Shown piece by piece: positions 45,136 to 56,474 of a stretch of DNA of 64,000 nt. The notes beneath the pieces were generated by a model. That model had not been told where the DNA came from, did no database searches, and worked only from the letters and a program-made list of their open reading frames with translations. Position numbers and translations under genes: made by a program. This stretch comes from Primulina eburnea (taxonomy: Eukaryota; Streptophyta; Magnoliopsida; Lamiales; Gesneriaceae). How positions within the stretch are numbered: position 1 is the first letter of the stretch; every line of letters starts with the position of its first letter. The DNA is taken from assembly GCF_022965805.1 (NCBI RefSeq), contig NC_133117.1, positions 9,014,183 through 9,078,182 of the forward strand. The letters run 5' to 3'.

Positions 45136-46652
45136 GCGATGCTCTAACAGGAAAATAAAAATTCAACGTCACCATTATCTAACTGCTCTGCTAGGTGATA
45201 CTTCAGCAGGAAATTTAAAAACTCAATACTTCCATCCTCTAACTCCTCTGTTATGTGATACCTTAGCAGGAAAATGAAAATTCAATACTTCTACCTTCTA
45301 ACTCCTCTGCTAGGTGATACCTTAGCAGAAAAAATAAAAATCAATATCTCCACCCTTTAACTCCTCTGCTAGGTGACACTTTAGCAGGAAAATAAAATTT
45401 CAACACCACCACCCTCTAACTCCTCTGCTAGGTGATGCCTTAGCAGGAAATTGAAAATTCAATACTTCCACGTTCTAACTCCTCTGCTAGGTGATACCTT
45501 AGCAGGAAAAATAAAAATCAACATCTCCACCCTTTAACTCCTCTGCTAGGTGACACCTCAGCAGGAAAATAAAAATTCAATACTTCCACCCTCTAACTTC
45601 TCTGCTAGATGACACCTTAGCAGGAAAATAAAAATCAATACCTCCACCCTCTAACTCCTCTGCTAGGTGATACCTTAGCAGGAAAATAAAAATTCAATAC
45701 TTTCACCCTCTAACTCCTCTGCTAGGTGACACCTTAGCAGGAAAATAAAAATCAACATCTCCACCCTCTAACTCCTCTGCTAGGTGATACCTTAGCAGGA
45801 AAATAAAAATTCAATACTTCCACCCTCTAACTCCTCTGCTAGGTGATACCTTAGCAGGAAAATAAAAATCAACATCTCCACCCTCTAACTCCTCTGCTAG
45901 GTGACACCTTAGCAGGAAAATAAAAATCAACATCTCCACCCTCTAACTCCTCTGCTAGGTGACACCTTAGCAGGAAAGTAAAAATCAACACCTCCACCCT
46001 CTAACTCCTCTACTAGGTGATACCTTAGCAGGAAAGTAAAAATCAACATCTCCACCCTCTAACTCCTCTGCTAGGTGACACCTTAGCAGGAAAATAACAA
46101 CACCTCCACCCTCTAACTCCTCTGCTAGGTGATACCTTAGTAGGAAAATAAAAATTAAAGACTTCACCCTCTAACTCCTCTGCTAGGTGATACCTTAACA
46201 GGAAAATAAAAATTCATCACCTCCACCCTCTACTCCTCTACTAGGCGATGCCTTAGCAGGAAAGTTAAAATTTTTCACGCTGCTCCTCTACTATGGGATG
46301 CCTTAGTAGGAAAAAAAAATTTATCATCTCCACCCTCTGCTCCTCTACTAGGCGATGCCTTAGCAGGAAAGTTAAAATTTTTCACGCTGCTCCTCTACTA
46401 GGCGATGCCTTTGTAGGAAAATAAAAATTTATCATCTCCACCCTCTGCTCCTCTACTAGGCGATGCCTTAGCAGGAGAATAAAATTTTCAAGCACATCAC
46501 TCTCTAACTCCTCTACTGGGCGATGCCTTAGTAAGAAAATAAAAATTCATCACCTCCACCCTCTGCTCCTCTACTAGGCGATGCCTTAGCAGGAAAGTTA
46601 AAATTTTTCACGCTGCTCCTTTACTAGGAGTTGCCTTAGTAGGAAAATAAAA
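45129..46652. repeat. Tandem hairpin array of Tat-A
   Basis: About 27 units of roughly 58 bp (a few near 43 bp toward 46,250-46,640). Each has a hairpin: arms CTGCTAGGT and ACCTTAGCAG around GAT, or CTACTAGGC with GCCTTAGTAG-like partners, one base bulged. Between hairpins lie AGGAAAATAAAAATCAA and CTCCACCCTCTAACTCCT. Changes in one arm are usually matched in the other. The array separates the 3' end of pol (minus) from the 3' end of the opposite-strand gene (plus). Confidence 0.9.
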
Positions 46653-46709
46653 TCATTTTATCACTCTCACGATACTACAACATTCATGAACTAAAAGGAA
46701 GAACTTGAT

Positions 46710-46715
46710 TTTATT
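46710..46715 (-). terminator. Possible poly(A) signal after Tat-A pol
   Basis: AATAAA on the minus strand (context GAATTCAATAAAATCAAG), between pol and the array. The same context follows pol in Tat-B (63343-63348). Confidence 0.45.
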
Positions 46716-46804
46716 GAATTCCAATGGATTACATAGGAAAATTCAGGAAAAAAAATACATCAATGACATAATCAAGAATAATACTTCCTAAGATGATAAG
46801 CATT

Positions 46805-47968
46805 CTAAGGTCTCTTCCAAGCTTTGCCTTGCGCATTCTCTAAGTAATAGGCTCCAGAGCTCAACCTCACGACCACCTTGAAGGGACCCTCCCACCTTTG
46901 GTCCAATTTTCCCCTCAGCTCTTCTGGCACCTTCCTCAGGACCAAATCACCCACCTGAAAGATTCTTTGCACGACTCTTCGATTATAAGACTGTGCAATG
47001 CGGTTCTTATAAGCTTCCAATTGAATGCTAGCAGCCTCCCTCTTTCCTTCCAAAAGATCAAGGTCAGTAGCGCGTCTCGCACCATTGTCCTCGTCATAAA
47101 ACATCACCATTGCCGATTCCAGCCCGATCTCAGCCGAGAGCACTGCTTCATTACCGTAGACCAAACTGAAAAGAGTTTCTTTGGTTCCCTCTCTCGGAGT
47201 GGTTCGGTATGCCCATAAGACACTTGGTAGCTCATCCACCTAATTGCCTTTGGCTTCGCCCAGTCGAACTTTCAGGCCCTGTACCAGCGTCCGATTAGTC
47301 ACTTCCACCTGGCCATTACTCTGCGGGTAAGCTACAGATGTAAAGACTTGTTGGATCTTCATCTCTTTACACCAAGCTTCGATTTTGGCCCCTTGGAACT
47401 GTCTCCCATTATCCGATATCAGCCTCCTAGGTACCCCGTACCTGCATACTATACTCTTCCACAAGAATTTCAGGACGTCGTTCTCAGTGATTCTGGCCAA
47501 AGGCTCTGCTTCCACCCACTTTGAAAAATAATCAATTGCTACCAATAGGAATTTTTTCTGAGCAGGAGCTATAGGAAAAGGTCCCACGATATCCATTCCC
47601 CACTGGTCAAAGGGACAGGCGGCCGTGACAACCTTCATCATCGCGGCCGGCCGGTGATTCAACCGCGCATGACGTTGACAACTATCACAAGACATTACCA
47701 ACTCTTGAGCATCATGCCGCACTGAGGGCCAAGAATAACCGGCGAGGAGCACCTTCCTTGCCAATGCATAAGCTCCCAAATGATTTCCACAACACCCCTC
47801 ATGAACTTTCCGGAGCACATAATCAGCCTCTTGGTAACTTAAACACCGAAGGAGCGGTCCTGCGAAAGACGTTCTAAACAACACGTCCCCAACCATTACA
47901 TAGTGTGAACATTTTATTTTCAACTTATGAGCCTCTCTGGGGTCAACAGGAAGTTTTCTCTCCTTCAA
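46805..47968 (-). pseudogene. pol: Tat-A integrase remnant
   Basis: Two frames in line, 47240-47968 and 46805-47239. The first carries the zinc-binding region (HEGCCGNHLGAYALARK, CDSCQRHARL) and the catalytic core (WGMDIVGPFP, ISDNGRQF, NGQVEVTNRTL). A single TAG stop separates KAKGN-type sequence from VDELPSVLWAYR; Tat-B has tryptophan there (TGG). The second frame ends with the C-terminal domain (NFQVGDLVLRKV-like; WEGPFKVVVRLSSGAYYLEN). The upstream join to RNase H is also broken. Confidence 0.9.
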
Positions 47969-48121
47969 GTAATCAAGTATAGCGGTTCTTCAATCCTCCT
48001 CCTCCTGTTTCACTGCGGGCGAACTCATGTGAGGTGTGAGTTCAACTTGAAATACCACATCTCTAGTCTTTCAACTTCCCATTGTTCCAGCCATTTTGGC
48101 TAGAGTGTCCGCCTTTTCATT

Positions 48122-49795
48122 TTATTTCCTGGGAATCTGTTCAAATGTAATCTCTGTGAATTTCTCTCTGACTCTGTCCACTTCTCGAGCATACTCAATA
48201 AGCTTCTCATCTTTCACATCATACGTCCCCTTCATCTGTTGTGCTACCAACTGCGAGTCAGAAAAAAAAAGTACCCAGGTAGCTCCCACAATTCTGGCTG
48301 CTCGCAGTCCTGCCAACACAGCCTCATACTCTGCCTCATTGTTGGATGCTCGAAAATCCAATCTCACAGCCAACTTCACTTCCTCTCCAGCTGGTGAAAT
48401 CAGTACTACTCCCACCCCACTTCCATCCTTCGACGAGGAACCATCCACATACACCTTACAAGGGTCTTCATTCTCCTGATGCACGGTCTCAGCCAGAAAA
48501 TCGGCTAAGGCTTGTGCTTTGATAGCTGTTCTAGGCTCATACTGGATGTCATACTCTCCCAGCTCAGTAGTCCATTTTACCAAACGGCCAGACATATCGG
48601 AATGAGTGAGGATTCTGCCCAATGGACTGTTAGTTAGCACCACAATTGGATAAGATAGGAAGTAGAGCCTCAAGCGCCTCGCTGTCATCACCAAAGCCAA
48701 AGCCAATTTTTCCAACCTTGAATACCTGATTTCTGCACCTTTGAGTGCATGCGAAACGTAGTAAACCGGCTGCTGAACTGATCCTTCTGACTTGACTAGG
48801 ACCGAGCTCACAGCTCCTTCAGTGACAGATAAATATACCCACAAAGGCTCACCTGCTGCTGGTTTGGCCAGGACAGGAAGCTCAGCAAGATACTCCTTCA
48901 ACTCAGAAAAAGCCTTCTCGCAATCCGGACCCCATTCAAATTTGTTCGCCTTGCGCGAGGTCCGGAAAAATGGTAAACTTCTGTGAGCGGACCTCGAGAT
49001 AAAACGTGCCAGAACAGCAATCCTCCATGTCAACTGTTGAACATCTTTGGGTCCCCGAGGAGAGACCATATCTTGGATAGCTTGGACTTTCTCGGGGTTG
49101 GCCTCGATCCCTCTTTCTGTCACCATATAACCCAAAAACTTTCCACTCCTCACCCCGAAGATACACTTCTGAGGATTCAACTTCAGCCCGTAGGATTTGA
49201 GGGTCGCAAAGGTTTCCACCAAATCAGGTACAAGCTGGGATGAGTCTTTTGATTTTACCATGATGTCGTCCACATACACTTCGACATTCCTTCCCATCTG
49301 CTCAGAAAATACCCTATCCATCAGTCTCTGATACGTGGCTCCGGCATTTTTAAGTCCGAAGGGCATGACCACGTAGCAGAAAGTTCCTTCAGAGGTAATG
49401 AAACTCACTTTATTTTGGTCCTCCACGGCCAAAGGGATTTGGTGGTATCCCTGATCAGCATCCAACATACACAAATATTGATGTCCCGCTGTGGAGTCCA
49501 CCAACTGATCTATCCGAGGCAGAGGATAACAATCTTTAGGGCATGCCTTATTGAGGTCTCTGAAATCCACACACATCCTCCATTTCCCTGAATTTTTCGG
49601 AACAAGGACGAAATTCGAGAGCCAAGTAGGAAACTGCACCTCTCGAATGTGCCCAACATTGAGCAACTCCCTCACTTCTTTTTTTATAACTATAAATGTC
49701 TCTTCTTCTGCTTTACGGGGCGAGAATTCTGTAAGATGTTCAATCGGTGCTCTGCTACATCTGGGCTTGTCCCTGTGAGCTCTTGGGCTGACCAA
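48122..49795 (-). pseudogene. pol: Tat-A RT and RNase H
   Basis: A 557-codon frame. RT: GKWRMCVDFRDLNKACPKDC, VMPFGLKNAGATYQRLMDRV, VYVDDIMVKSKDSSQ. RNase H: VYVDGSSSKDGSGVGVVLIS, RASNNEAEYEAVLAGLRAAR, FFSDSQLVAQQMKG; acidic residues present. The frame ends at a TAA where Tat-B has GAA (EQIPRK followed by E). Toward protease, a deletion of about 16 bp near 49700 relative to Tat-B shifts the frame, so no full Pol is possible. Confidence 0.9.
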
Positions 49796-50610
49796 GCGAA
49801 TCCGCTGAGATTAGCTTGTAAACAAATAATGAGTTCCTCCCTGACTTTTGGGTCAAGGTCAGGGGCAATTCTGAGGGTCTTCTCATCGGGCCCCAATGTA
49901 ACAATATCCGGCTTTTCATCCATCACCTCATGAACCTCCCTCACTACCACGGGCAACCCGCTTCGCCCTCTTCTAATCATATTGACCTCCACACGAGCCC
50001 TTTTCCCCTCTTCTTTCACTTTTCCTTCATAACATCGTCGTGCAACTTTCTGGTCTCCACATAAAACTCCCACCTCCTTTCCCACAGGAAATTTCAACTT
50101 CTGATGATACGTAGAAGCTACGGCCCTGAAATCCTTTAAGGCTGGCCGTCCCAAGATTCCATTATACGATGAGGGGGTATCCACCACGGTAAATGTTATC
50201 ATCTTTGTTATCCGCCGAGAGTCACGTCCCAAAGATAGGGGAAGAGTAATCTGACCCAGCGGCGGAATGGCATGGCCCGCGAACCCATATAGAGGAGTGG
50301 AAACTGGATCAAACTCGAATCCTTCCACCTTCGTCTGATCCAACGTGCTCTTAAACAATATATTTACCGAGCTCCCATTATCAATGAAGATCCTTGCCAC
50401 ATCATAGTTGGCAATGGTGGTCGTCACCACCAAGTCATCGTTATGAGGGGCCACGATGCCTCGAAGGTCTTCCGGCCCGAAGCTGATGACAGGATCTTGG
50501 GGTAAGTCTGCACCCCTGGATATTTCAAAATTTTCCAACCTCCTCCCATGCGCTTTCCGGGCTCTCCCGGAATCTCCATCAGTAGTACCCCCCGAGATCA
50601 TATGAATCAT
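49690..50610 (-). pseudogene. pol: Tat-A protease region
   Basis: A 306-codon frame beginning MIHMISGGTTDGDSGRARKA. The protease motif is IFIDNGSSVNILF, with DNG in place of the common DTG, as in Tat-B. GILGRPALKDFRAVASTYHQ is the second conserved block. It continues toward RT (PDVAEHRLNILQNSRPVKQK), where the frame is lost at KKRHL. Confidence 0.88.
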
Positions 50611-50653
50611 CCCTCTCGTGGGGTGTTTATCCTCATTCGTTCCTCTCCTTTGT

Positions 50654-51079
50654 TCAGCGGGCTCCCGAGGGACCTCCTGACCCCGACCTACTCTCCTCGG
50701 CTCTTCGATCCTTGGATGTATCCAAGGAGGGCCTCGACCTCAGCCTAGAAGATTGGCGAGATCTCAGTTCACTCTCGGACGAGGATCCTTCTTGTCTACC
50801 CCGCGGCGGAGGCCGGACACTACTCTCAACCCTCTGCGACTTCTCTCCCCTCTCCCCTGACTCCCTCACCTCCATCACTTTATCCCGATTCCTATTCAGA
50901 AGAACATGCGATGAGAATTGTCCTCTGCTTCTAGATCTATCATCCTCCCTCTCGCCTGCACCTCTCTTCTTACCACCTCTCTCAGCTCCATCCCCCCTAC
51001 TTCCTCCTGGCTGGTTTTCCATCCTTCTGTACCGTTGAGCATCTTCCAAGTTTATATATTTCTCAGCTCGAGCCAACAA
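50654..51079 (-). pseudogene. gag: Tat-A gag C-terminal part
   Basis: 141 codons, LARAEKYINLEDAQRYRRME, then an arginine/glutamate/serine-rich tail (RGGKKRGAGEREDDRSRSRG). No zinc knuckle is visible. It is out of frame with the capsid part at 51129-52025; a short stretch with stops lies between them. Confidence 0.82.
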
Positions 51080-51128
51080 ATCATCATAGCTCGACGGAAG
51101 GCTTCTTGACCAACGACTTAAAAAACTC

Positions 51129-52025
51129 TCATCCCCTCAGTCCTTGTGTAAATGCACTTATCATGATGTCAGGGGTAGCCGCTGGTATCTCTAGCGCTGC
51201 AGTGTTGAAGCGCTGGACAAACTCTCGCAAAGTTTCAGCCTCTCGCTGTTTCATCACAGACAGACTTAAATAGTTCTTTTGATGCCTCTTGCTGCTGGCA
51301 AATCGGTGCAAGAAGGCTGCAGAGAAATCCTCGAACGACTGTATTGAGTTGGGCTGCAGGGTATTAAACCATTGCTGGGCCGACCTCGCCAACGTGCCTA
51401 GAAACACCTTGCACCTGACTTCGTCCGAATACTGGTGCAACAGAGCCGCATTCTCAAATCTCCCCAAGTGTTCCTCGGGATCTGTATGCCCGTCATACTC
51501 TCCAACGTTTGACTGTCGGAAATTCGGAGGAAGCCCTTCCTCCAATATGGCTAGTGAAAAAGGGCTTCCTCTCTTGGGTACCGACGCCCTACTCCCTACC
51601 TGCTCCCTCAACCTCCGTATCTCCTTCCACATCTCCCCCATCTCACTAATATCTCCACTTTGCATGGGTTGCGTCTCCTCCACCCTACTCTGGTGTACTT
51701 CAACATTTTCCACATGCTCCTGACAAGGGGCCTGTTCCCAAGCACCCATGGACTCTTGGTTCCTCCTCATGGCCTCATCCACTGTATGGGTGATGAATTG
51801 GCCCAACTGTTCCAGGGTCAAGTTCCCCACATTCTCACTGGGATGGGTCTGCTCGACCCTCGTCTCGTGATGGGACTGCTCGGCTCTCGTCTCTTGACGA
51901 GGTTGTTCCGTCCTCTCCTCAAGATGCGGTTGTTCCTGCCTCGTCTCAGCATGAGACTGTTCGGGTCCCCTCTGAGGATGCGATGATGCTGAGGTAGCCC
52001 TTCTACTTCCTTTCCTGCCTACCAT
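51129..52025 (-). CDS. gag: Tat-A gag N-terminal (capsid) part
   Basis: 298 codons from MVGRKGSRRATSASSHPQRG at 52025, 24 bp inside the primer site. An N-terminal glutamine/glutamate-rich repeat region (EQPRQETRAEQSHHETRVEQ) precedes the capsid-like part: FRQSNVGEYDGHTDPEEHLG, KVFLGTLARSAQQWFNTLQP, FEDFSAAFLHRFASSKRHQK, LREFVQRFNTAALEIP. The frame ends at a TGA after AFTQGLRG, where Gag should continue. The opposite-strand frames here are shadows. Confidence 0.85.
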   Translation of the reverse strand: MVGRKGSRRATSASSHPQRGPEQSHAETRQEQPHLEERTEQPRQETRAEQSHHETRVEQTHPSENVGNLTLEQLGQFITHTVDEAMRRNQESMGAWEQAPCQEHVENVEVHQSRVEETQPMQSGDISEMGEMWKEIRRLREQVGSRASVPKRGSPFSLAILEEGLPPNFRQSNVGEYDGHTDPEEHLGRFENAALLHQYSDEVRCKVFLGTLARSAQQWFNTLQPNSIQSFEDFSAAFLHRFASSKRHQKNYLSLSVMKQREAETLREFVQRFNTAALEIPAATPDIMISAFTQGLRG

Positions 52026-52048
52026 CTCTACGCCTCAACTCAAGTGTT

Positions 52049-52064
52049 CCCACAGACGGCGCCA
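52049..52064 (-). other. Tat-A primer-binding site
   Basis: TGGCGCCGTCTGTGGG on the minus strand, three bases inside the 5' LTR. The identical sequence is at the same place in Tat-B. It is not the tRNA-Met type; the donor tRNA is not assigned. Confidence 0.8.
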
Positions 52065-52067
52065 AGT

Positions 52068-52410
52068 GATGCTCACGGGAAATTTCAGGGTCCGATCCAC
52101 GTAAGCGTCACTAATCTAGACACGGATTCAAAATTACCCTGGGCCTGAAATCACAAATAAGACCGTTAGGAGAGGGCCAGGAGGGTGTCCTGGCGTAGCC
52201 CCTCCGACGCTCAAGTCAGAGACTAAGGATATATGGGGGGAGCAGCTAAGGGCGCTGCTGAAAACAATATAGTGAATCAATCAACTGAACACACAAACCT
52301 GGTATTTATAGGAGAATATCTGGGCCCTTGATGGGCTTGTTTTCCACTTGGACTAGGGATGGGCCAAAGATAATGGGGCTCTTGATGGGCCTGTCTTCCA
52401 TGGGGTATCA
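52068..52410 (-). repeat. Tat-A 5' LTR
   Basis: 343 bp. TATAAATACC (minus) at 52301-52310 is the likely promoter TATA box. Followed on the plus strand by ATCCT, the target-site copy. Confidence 0.92.
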
Positions 52411-52415
52411 ATCCT

Positions 52416-52498
52416 GAAAATCAACAGCGTATCATAAAAACGTGTAAACTGCTCGTGTCTACTCAAAGCTCATAAAATTATGATTTGCGGAAAATCCT
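52416..52498. repeat. LTR-like fragment hosting Tat-A, right part
   Basis: Continues 41090-41348 across the Tat-A insertion and ends where DC1-duplicate homology begins (52499). CATAAAATTATGATTTGCGG is its last recognisable block. Confidence 0.4.
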
Positions 52499-55400
52499 GA
52501 TGATGGAATTGAAGATGTGAAATCGAATATTGAGAAATATCACACTAACCATTCTTCTTGGATCTTTCACAGCAGAGAGAGCGATGATATTCAGTTGGTA
52601 TGCGACGCATTTATTCTACCGATAATCTCACCTTCTCCTTCTTACTATAGTTGCCCCGACCCTCAATGTTTTTTCTTTCTCCATCAATCTTGTGCAAATT
52701 TACCCCTAGTTATCAAGACTTATTACATGAGTGATCCAGTTCATCTTTTATCAAAATCACGTAATTTCTGTTCCGTGTTTTTTTGTTACAAATGTGATAA
52801 AGCCTACAATGGATTTGGATATGGAACCAGTTATTGTTGGATCTAGGTTTTCTCGTGCCAAAACGCAGCAGAAGTAGTTTTAAAATTTTTATTTTATTTT
52901 GACAATCAAAATATATATGTTTGGGCACTCGTATGGTTTATTGAATCAAACATTCATAAGACGTTAAAATTTATACCTTTAGTGAATTAAATCACTTGGC
53001 TCCAACTAATCCGGTATAGGCGGATCTAGCTATTGATGAATCCCTACAAACGATCTTCAAAATCCTTTCTTTCTTATTCTAATCAGCTCCACGACTAGAA
53101 GATTTATTCCTCTTCCAAATAGCACTAGAATATTTGAAAGAAGTTTTTGCGTAGGAGATTAAAATTTGAGAGGCGACTCAAGCTCTAATTCTTGAAAAGT
53201 GGCCACAAATATTTTGGAGGATTTTTGTATGAAATACTCGTGAATCACCCCTTGGGAAAATAGTGCAGGCTAGGTTTTTTTTTTTTTTAATCAAAATTAT
53301 GAGTGTTAATTAATAAACTCAAACCTAATACACATATATATAAGCTTAGGGCTCATTAATTAAATCAAACACTTAATGAGCTTAATAAATTAATTACTCT
53401 AGTCCAACTAGTTTAGTTAATTAATTAATCTTTGAAAGTTTAATTATGAACATTAATAATTTATATGTTGGTTTTGTACTCCTACAAGCCCATAATACAT
53501 ACACACATTACATTTAATTTAAATCCATTATAAATTCAACATTTGAATTTAATATTTAAATTATAAATTCAACTCTTTGAATTTATCACCTCCAAAATAA
53601 TATTTAGTAAACCCAACTTTTGAGTTTAATAAATTAAATTATCAAATTTTATAAATTCAACTCCTTGAATTTATTCTCTCCAAATTTCATAAATTCAACT
53701 TCTTGAATTTATTATCTCATAAATTAAACTCCTTAAATTTATTTTCTCAGAATTTCATTATCATAAATTCAACTCCTTGAATTTACTATATTATAATATA
53801 TATTCAACTCCTTGAATTTATTCTCTCCACGGGAACAAACGATCCAGTGCTTTTATGACCCTCAATGGTTCAGGAATACAGTTAGCCGTGAGTTCACAAC
53901 TCCCTGTGATTCAGGACATAATCATTTATTCGAGCTTACCCTATTCCCCATTCTATATATCAACAATTGATCATAAGAATGTCAGAAATCATATTTTTTA
54001 TTAGACCCATCGAACCATGGTAAGAGCGTCTAGTAGAATCGCCCTATGATTCCTATGTTTCACTGATAGTGCCTGCAAGAACCAGTCGATTATGATTAGC
54101 GTATAGTACGGTCCCTTCATCTCATATATCCCGATCGACCATTGGTTAATTGAGGGTTGCATAATAATTCGATAACTATGTGATACATATAAATAGTGGC
54201 ATCACATGTACTATTGGAGAACTCCTTCTCTAACGTACATCTCATTTTCTTGCTAGAGATTCCACGCACTACTATTTAATCTGATCACATTGGATATCCA
54301 CACCCATAGGTGAGCGGTGAATCCCCGACTACATTGCACTGGCTCCTATATGTGTCGCAACTGTACCCAACCTCGCCACCTGATGACTTTCCTGGAGCCG
54401 GTAAACGAGTCAAAGCACAGCCCTAGCATATAAAGCCTCAGTGTTGTCCCGGGTCGTAAGGACTAATGGTGTACAATCATAACAATAGACTTATCCTCTC
54501 GATGAATGATAACCACTTGGAAAGTCCGAGGGACGGTTGTTCGGTATAATCATCATATGACTACCCATCTGCATGTTTGGACATCTCTATGCCCTTACCA
54601 AGAAACGCAGTACACAATATCACAGATGCTAGTCTCGAGCTCAAGCGGCCTTTATCCTTATTTTAGGCGGCTGAATCGACTAGGAATGAATTTAGAATAT
54701 GCAGTGTTTACAAATGAGTTTCAACATAGAATTACGATTCATTTGTATTAAAGCATAATCAAGGACTTTATCTATGCTGATTGCATGGGTATATAGATAA
54801 AGTAAAATGAAACCATTAAAAAGTAAATTATATTAAATTAAAGATTGTTTATTACACTTGAGTCAATAAATTCTCCAACCAACAGTTGGCTTACAGGGCA
54901 TCTACTCTAACAATCTTCCACTTGCCCTATAGCCAACTACCCATAGACTTTACTCTAACAGTTATATGTATTCCATGGATGTTCAATGTGTCACTTCTCC
55001 GAGCATCGTCAAACATGAATCACACCCACAACACCTTCTCACTTTGTCTTCCTATGTCCGTATAAACTTTTGCTGTTGTGATCGTTCTTACTCTACTTGC
55101 CTCTTACTCTTGTGGAATTTGTCATCACCATATTCACTCGAGTTGTGCCTTTTTACCGAAAACAGTTGAGCACAAATTTTATAGACATCCACTTGACCTC
55201 ATTTACAACCTTACAGTTCAAATCCCACAAGAAGAAGAAGAGAACCACTACCTATGTGAGTTTTGTGAAGAAGACATCAATCCAAAGTTCTGGTTTTATT
55301 ATTGTGGCAAATGTGATCATTCATTTTATATTAACTGCATTCCTTCAACTGGTAAGTTGTCGAAGATCAAGTTCGGATACAATATCGATATGCCAAGACA

Positions 55401-55587
55401 CCTTCATGATCATCCGGTGACTCTGACTCGTATGCTTACTATGGGAAGCCAAAGGTGTGGGTATTGCAAGGATATGATTCATGGTTTCGTAGATGTCATG
55501 GCTTTTCATTGCTCAAAGTGTGAATTTCGGATCCATTTAAATGCGCAAGGAAAATTTTCTGGTAAAAAATTATTATACTACCATTAA
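52499..55587 (+). pseudogene. Truncated DC1 gene duplicate, disrupted by an LTR insertion
   Basis: Matches the DC1 gene from 38326 to its stop. The first part (52499-52834) encodes DDGIEDVKSNIEKYHTNHSS, LPIISPSPSYYSCPDPQCFF and NFCSVFFCYKCDKAYNGFGY. A Copia-1-family LTR (52835-54960, GTTAT duplicated) then interrupts it. The rest (54961-55587) resumes at YSMDVQCVTSPSIVKHESHP. Near 55098 one extra base relative to the intact gene shifts the frame. The region encoding the first four modules and the intron is absent, so this copy never had, or has lost, its 5' half. Confidence 0.9.
52835..54960 (-). mobile_element. Copia-1-family LTR plus 48-bp internal remnant
   Basis: 52835-54912 matches the Copia-1 LTRs (TGTTGGATCTAGG to TCTACTCTAACA, 2078 bp), clearly more diverged. 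Next come 48 bp that begin like the Copia-1 polypurine region (ATCTTCCACTTGCCCTA) and end ACTCTAACA. GTTAT borders both outer ends (52830-52834, 54961-54965). It is an almost solo LTR: the second LTR is reduced to its last bases. Confidence 0.88.
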
Positions 55588-56474
55588 TCATCTATAATGG
55601 CAGGTAATGGTTTTTTCCCCCAATTTGGAATCATTTCTTCCTATTTTTGATTGTTTTCTTTTCTTGATTATCGTCGAAGACTAATGTTGTATTTGAGGAT
55701 ATGAATTAGAAATATATGAATTTCGATTATAGTTTTATTGTTAACGACAAAACAATTTGTAAAATGTTGAACTTATATCTTAATTATTCATACATTAGTT
55801 AAACAAAATAGTATAGATTTCAAATATCTCTATTATTAGTTGTATAAACATGCAATAGTGGATCTGATATTTATTTTATTGCTCTAAAACTACAAAAATA
55901 TATTTGAATATATCTGAAATCTATGAATTTTAAATTAATTTATCTAATTGCAACATTAAAAAACCCAAGATTTCATTACTTCCTAGGAAAACAATTTATT
56001 AAAAAATATATATTCTTGATATTTATTTAATTATTAAAATAGCAGTAAAAACACTTTATATTTCAGAATTGAATTAATAAAGGGCAAACGACTAACTCAT
56101 AGAAGAATTCAATGTTAGCTGGGAATTGAGGTTTCTTCTGATTTGGGAGTAACAACAAAAGTAATAGTGAATGAAAATTATTGAAACAGTATTGATGACT
56201 AGTTATGTTAAGACCAATGGCAATAACATCCATTACCATGAATTTCTCGGCATAGTAGGCGTCAAAAGATCATGCCTTAACCAAGATTTGTCTGGTTACC
56301 ACATCAACAAGGACTTAGTACTCTGTCTTCATGTCCCACTTCTTGCCATATCTCTTGTTAGGTTCGCTGGAAGCAGAGAACCTAGTCTTCATCTCGTCTA
56401 AGGTAGACTGAGTAGACTAAGGAACATAAGATAAATCAGTTAGCTCCTCAGTGGGTAACGGAAACAGTGTAGAA
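55588..56474. pseudogene. Duplicate of the DC1 3' flank and of the 39786-40448 ORF end
   Basis: Parallels 39283-40204 with substitutions and indels. The ORF counterpart (from about 56091, minus strand) is interrupted and carries a short tandem duplication (GTAGACTGAGTAGACTAAGG, 56402-56421). Homology stops near 56474. The plus-strand frame at 56171-56401 is a shadow. Confidence 0.75.

Larger units (their letters stand above)
41349..52410 (-). mobile_element. Tat-A, Tat-type Gypsy element with an opposite-strand gene
   Basis: An 11.06-kb element on the minus strand. Its LTRs are short: 41349-41693 (345 bp) and 52068-52410 (343 bp), differing at about 20 positions. Both start TGATACCCCATGG on the minus strand; the 3' copy ends GTGAGTATCA and the 5' copy GTGAGCATCA. 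ATCCT flanks it (41344-41348, 52411-52415). The primer site is TGGCGCCGTCTGTGGG. The order on the minus strand is gag, protease, RT-RNase H, integrase, a tandem-repeat array, then a 3' region carrying a gene on the opposite strand. Extra ORFs and hypervariable tandem repeats in the 3' part are known for the Tat/Ogre group. Gag-pol is broken by several mutations. Confidence 0.95.

Noticed and set aside
45129..46652. CRISPR-like appearance of evenly spaced repeats
   Set aside because: The spacers are as repetitive as the hairpins, the context is a plant retrotransposon, and no cas genes exist; it is an ordinary tandem array.
49551..51986. Plus-strand ORFs over Tat-A gag and pol
   Set aside because: They are antisense shadows without motifs; unlike the frame at 42743 they lack promoter and intron signals and a domain-like region.
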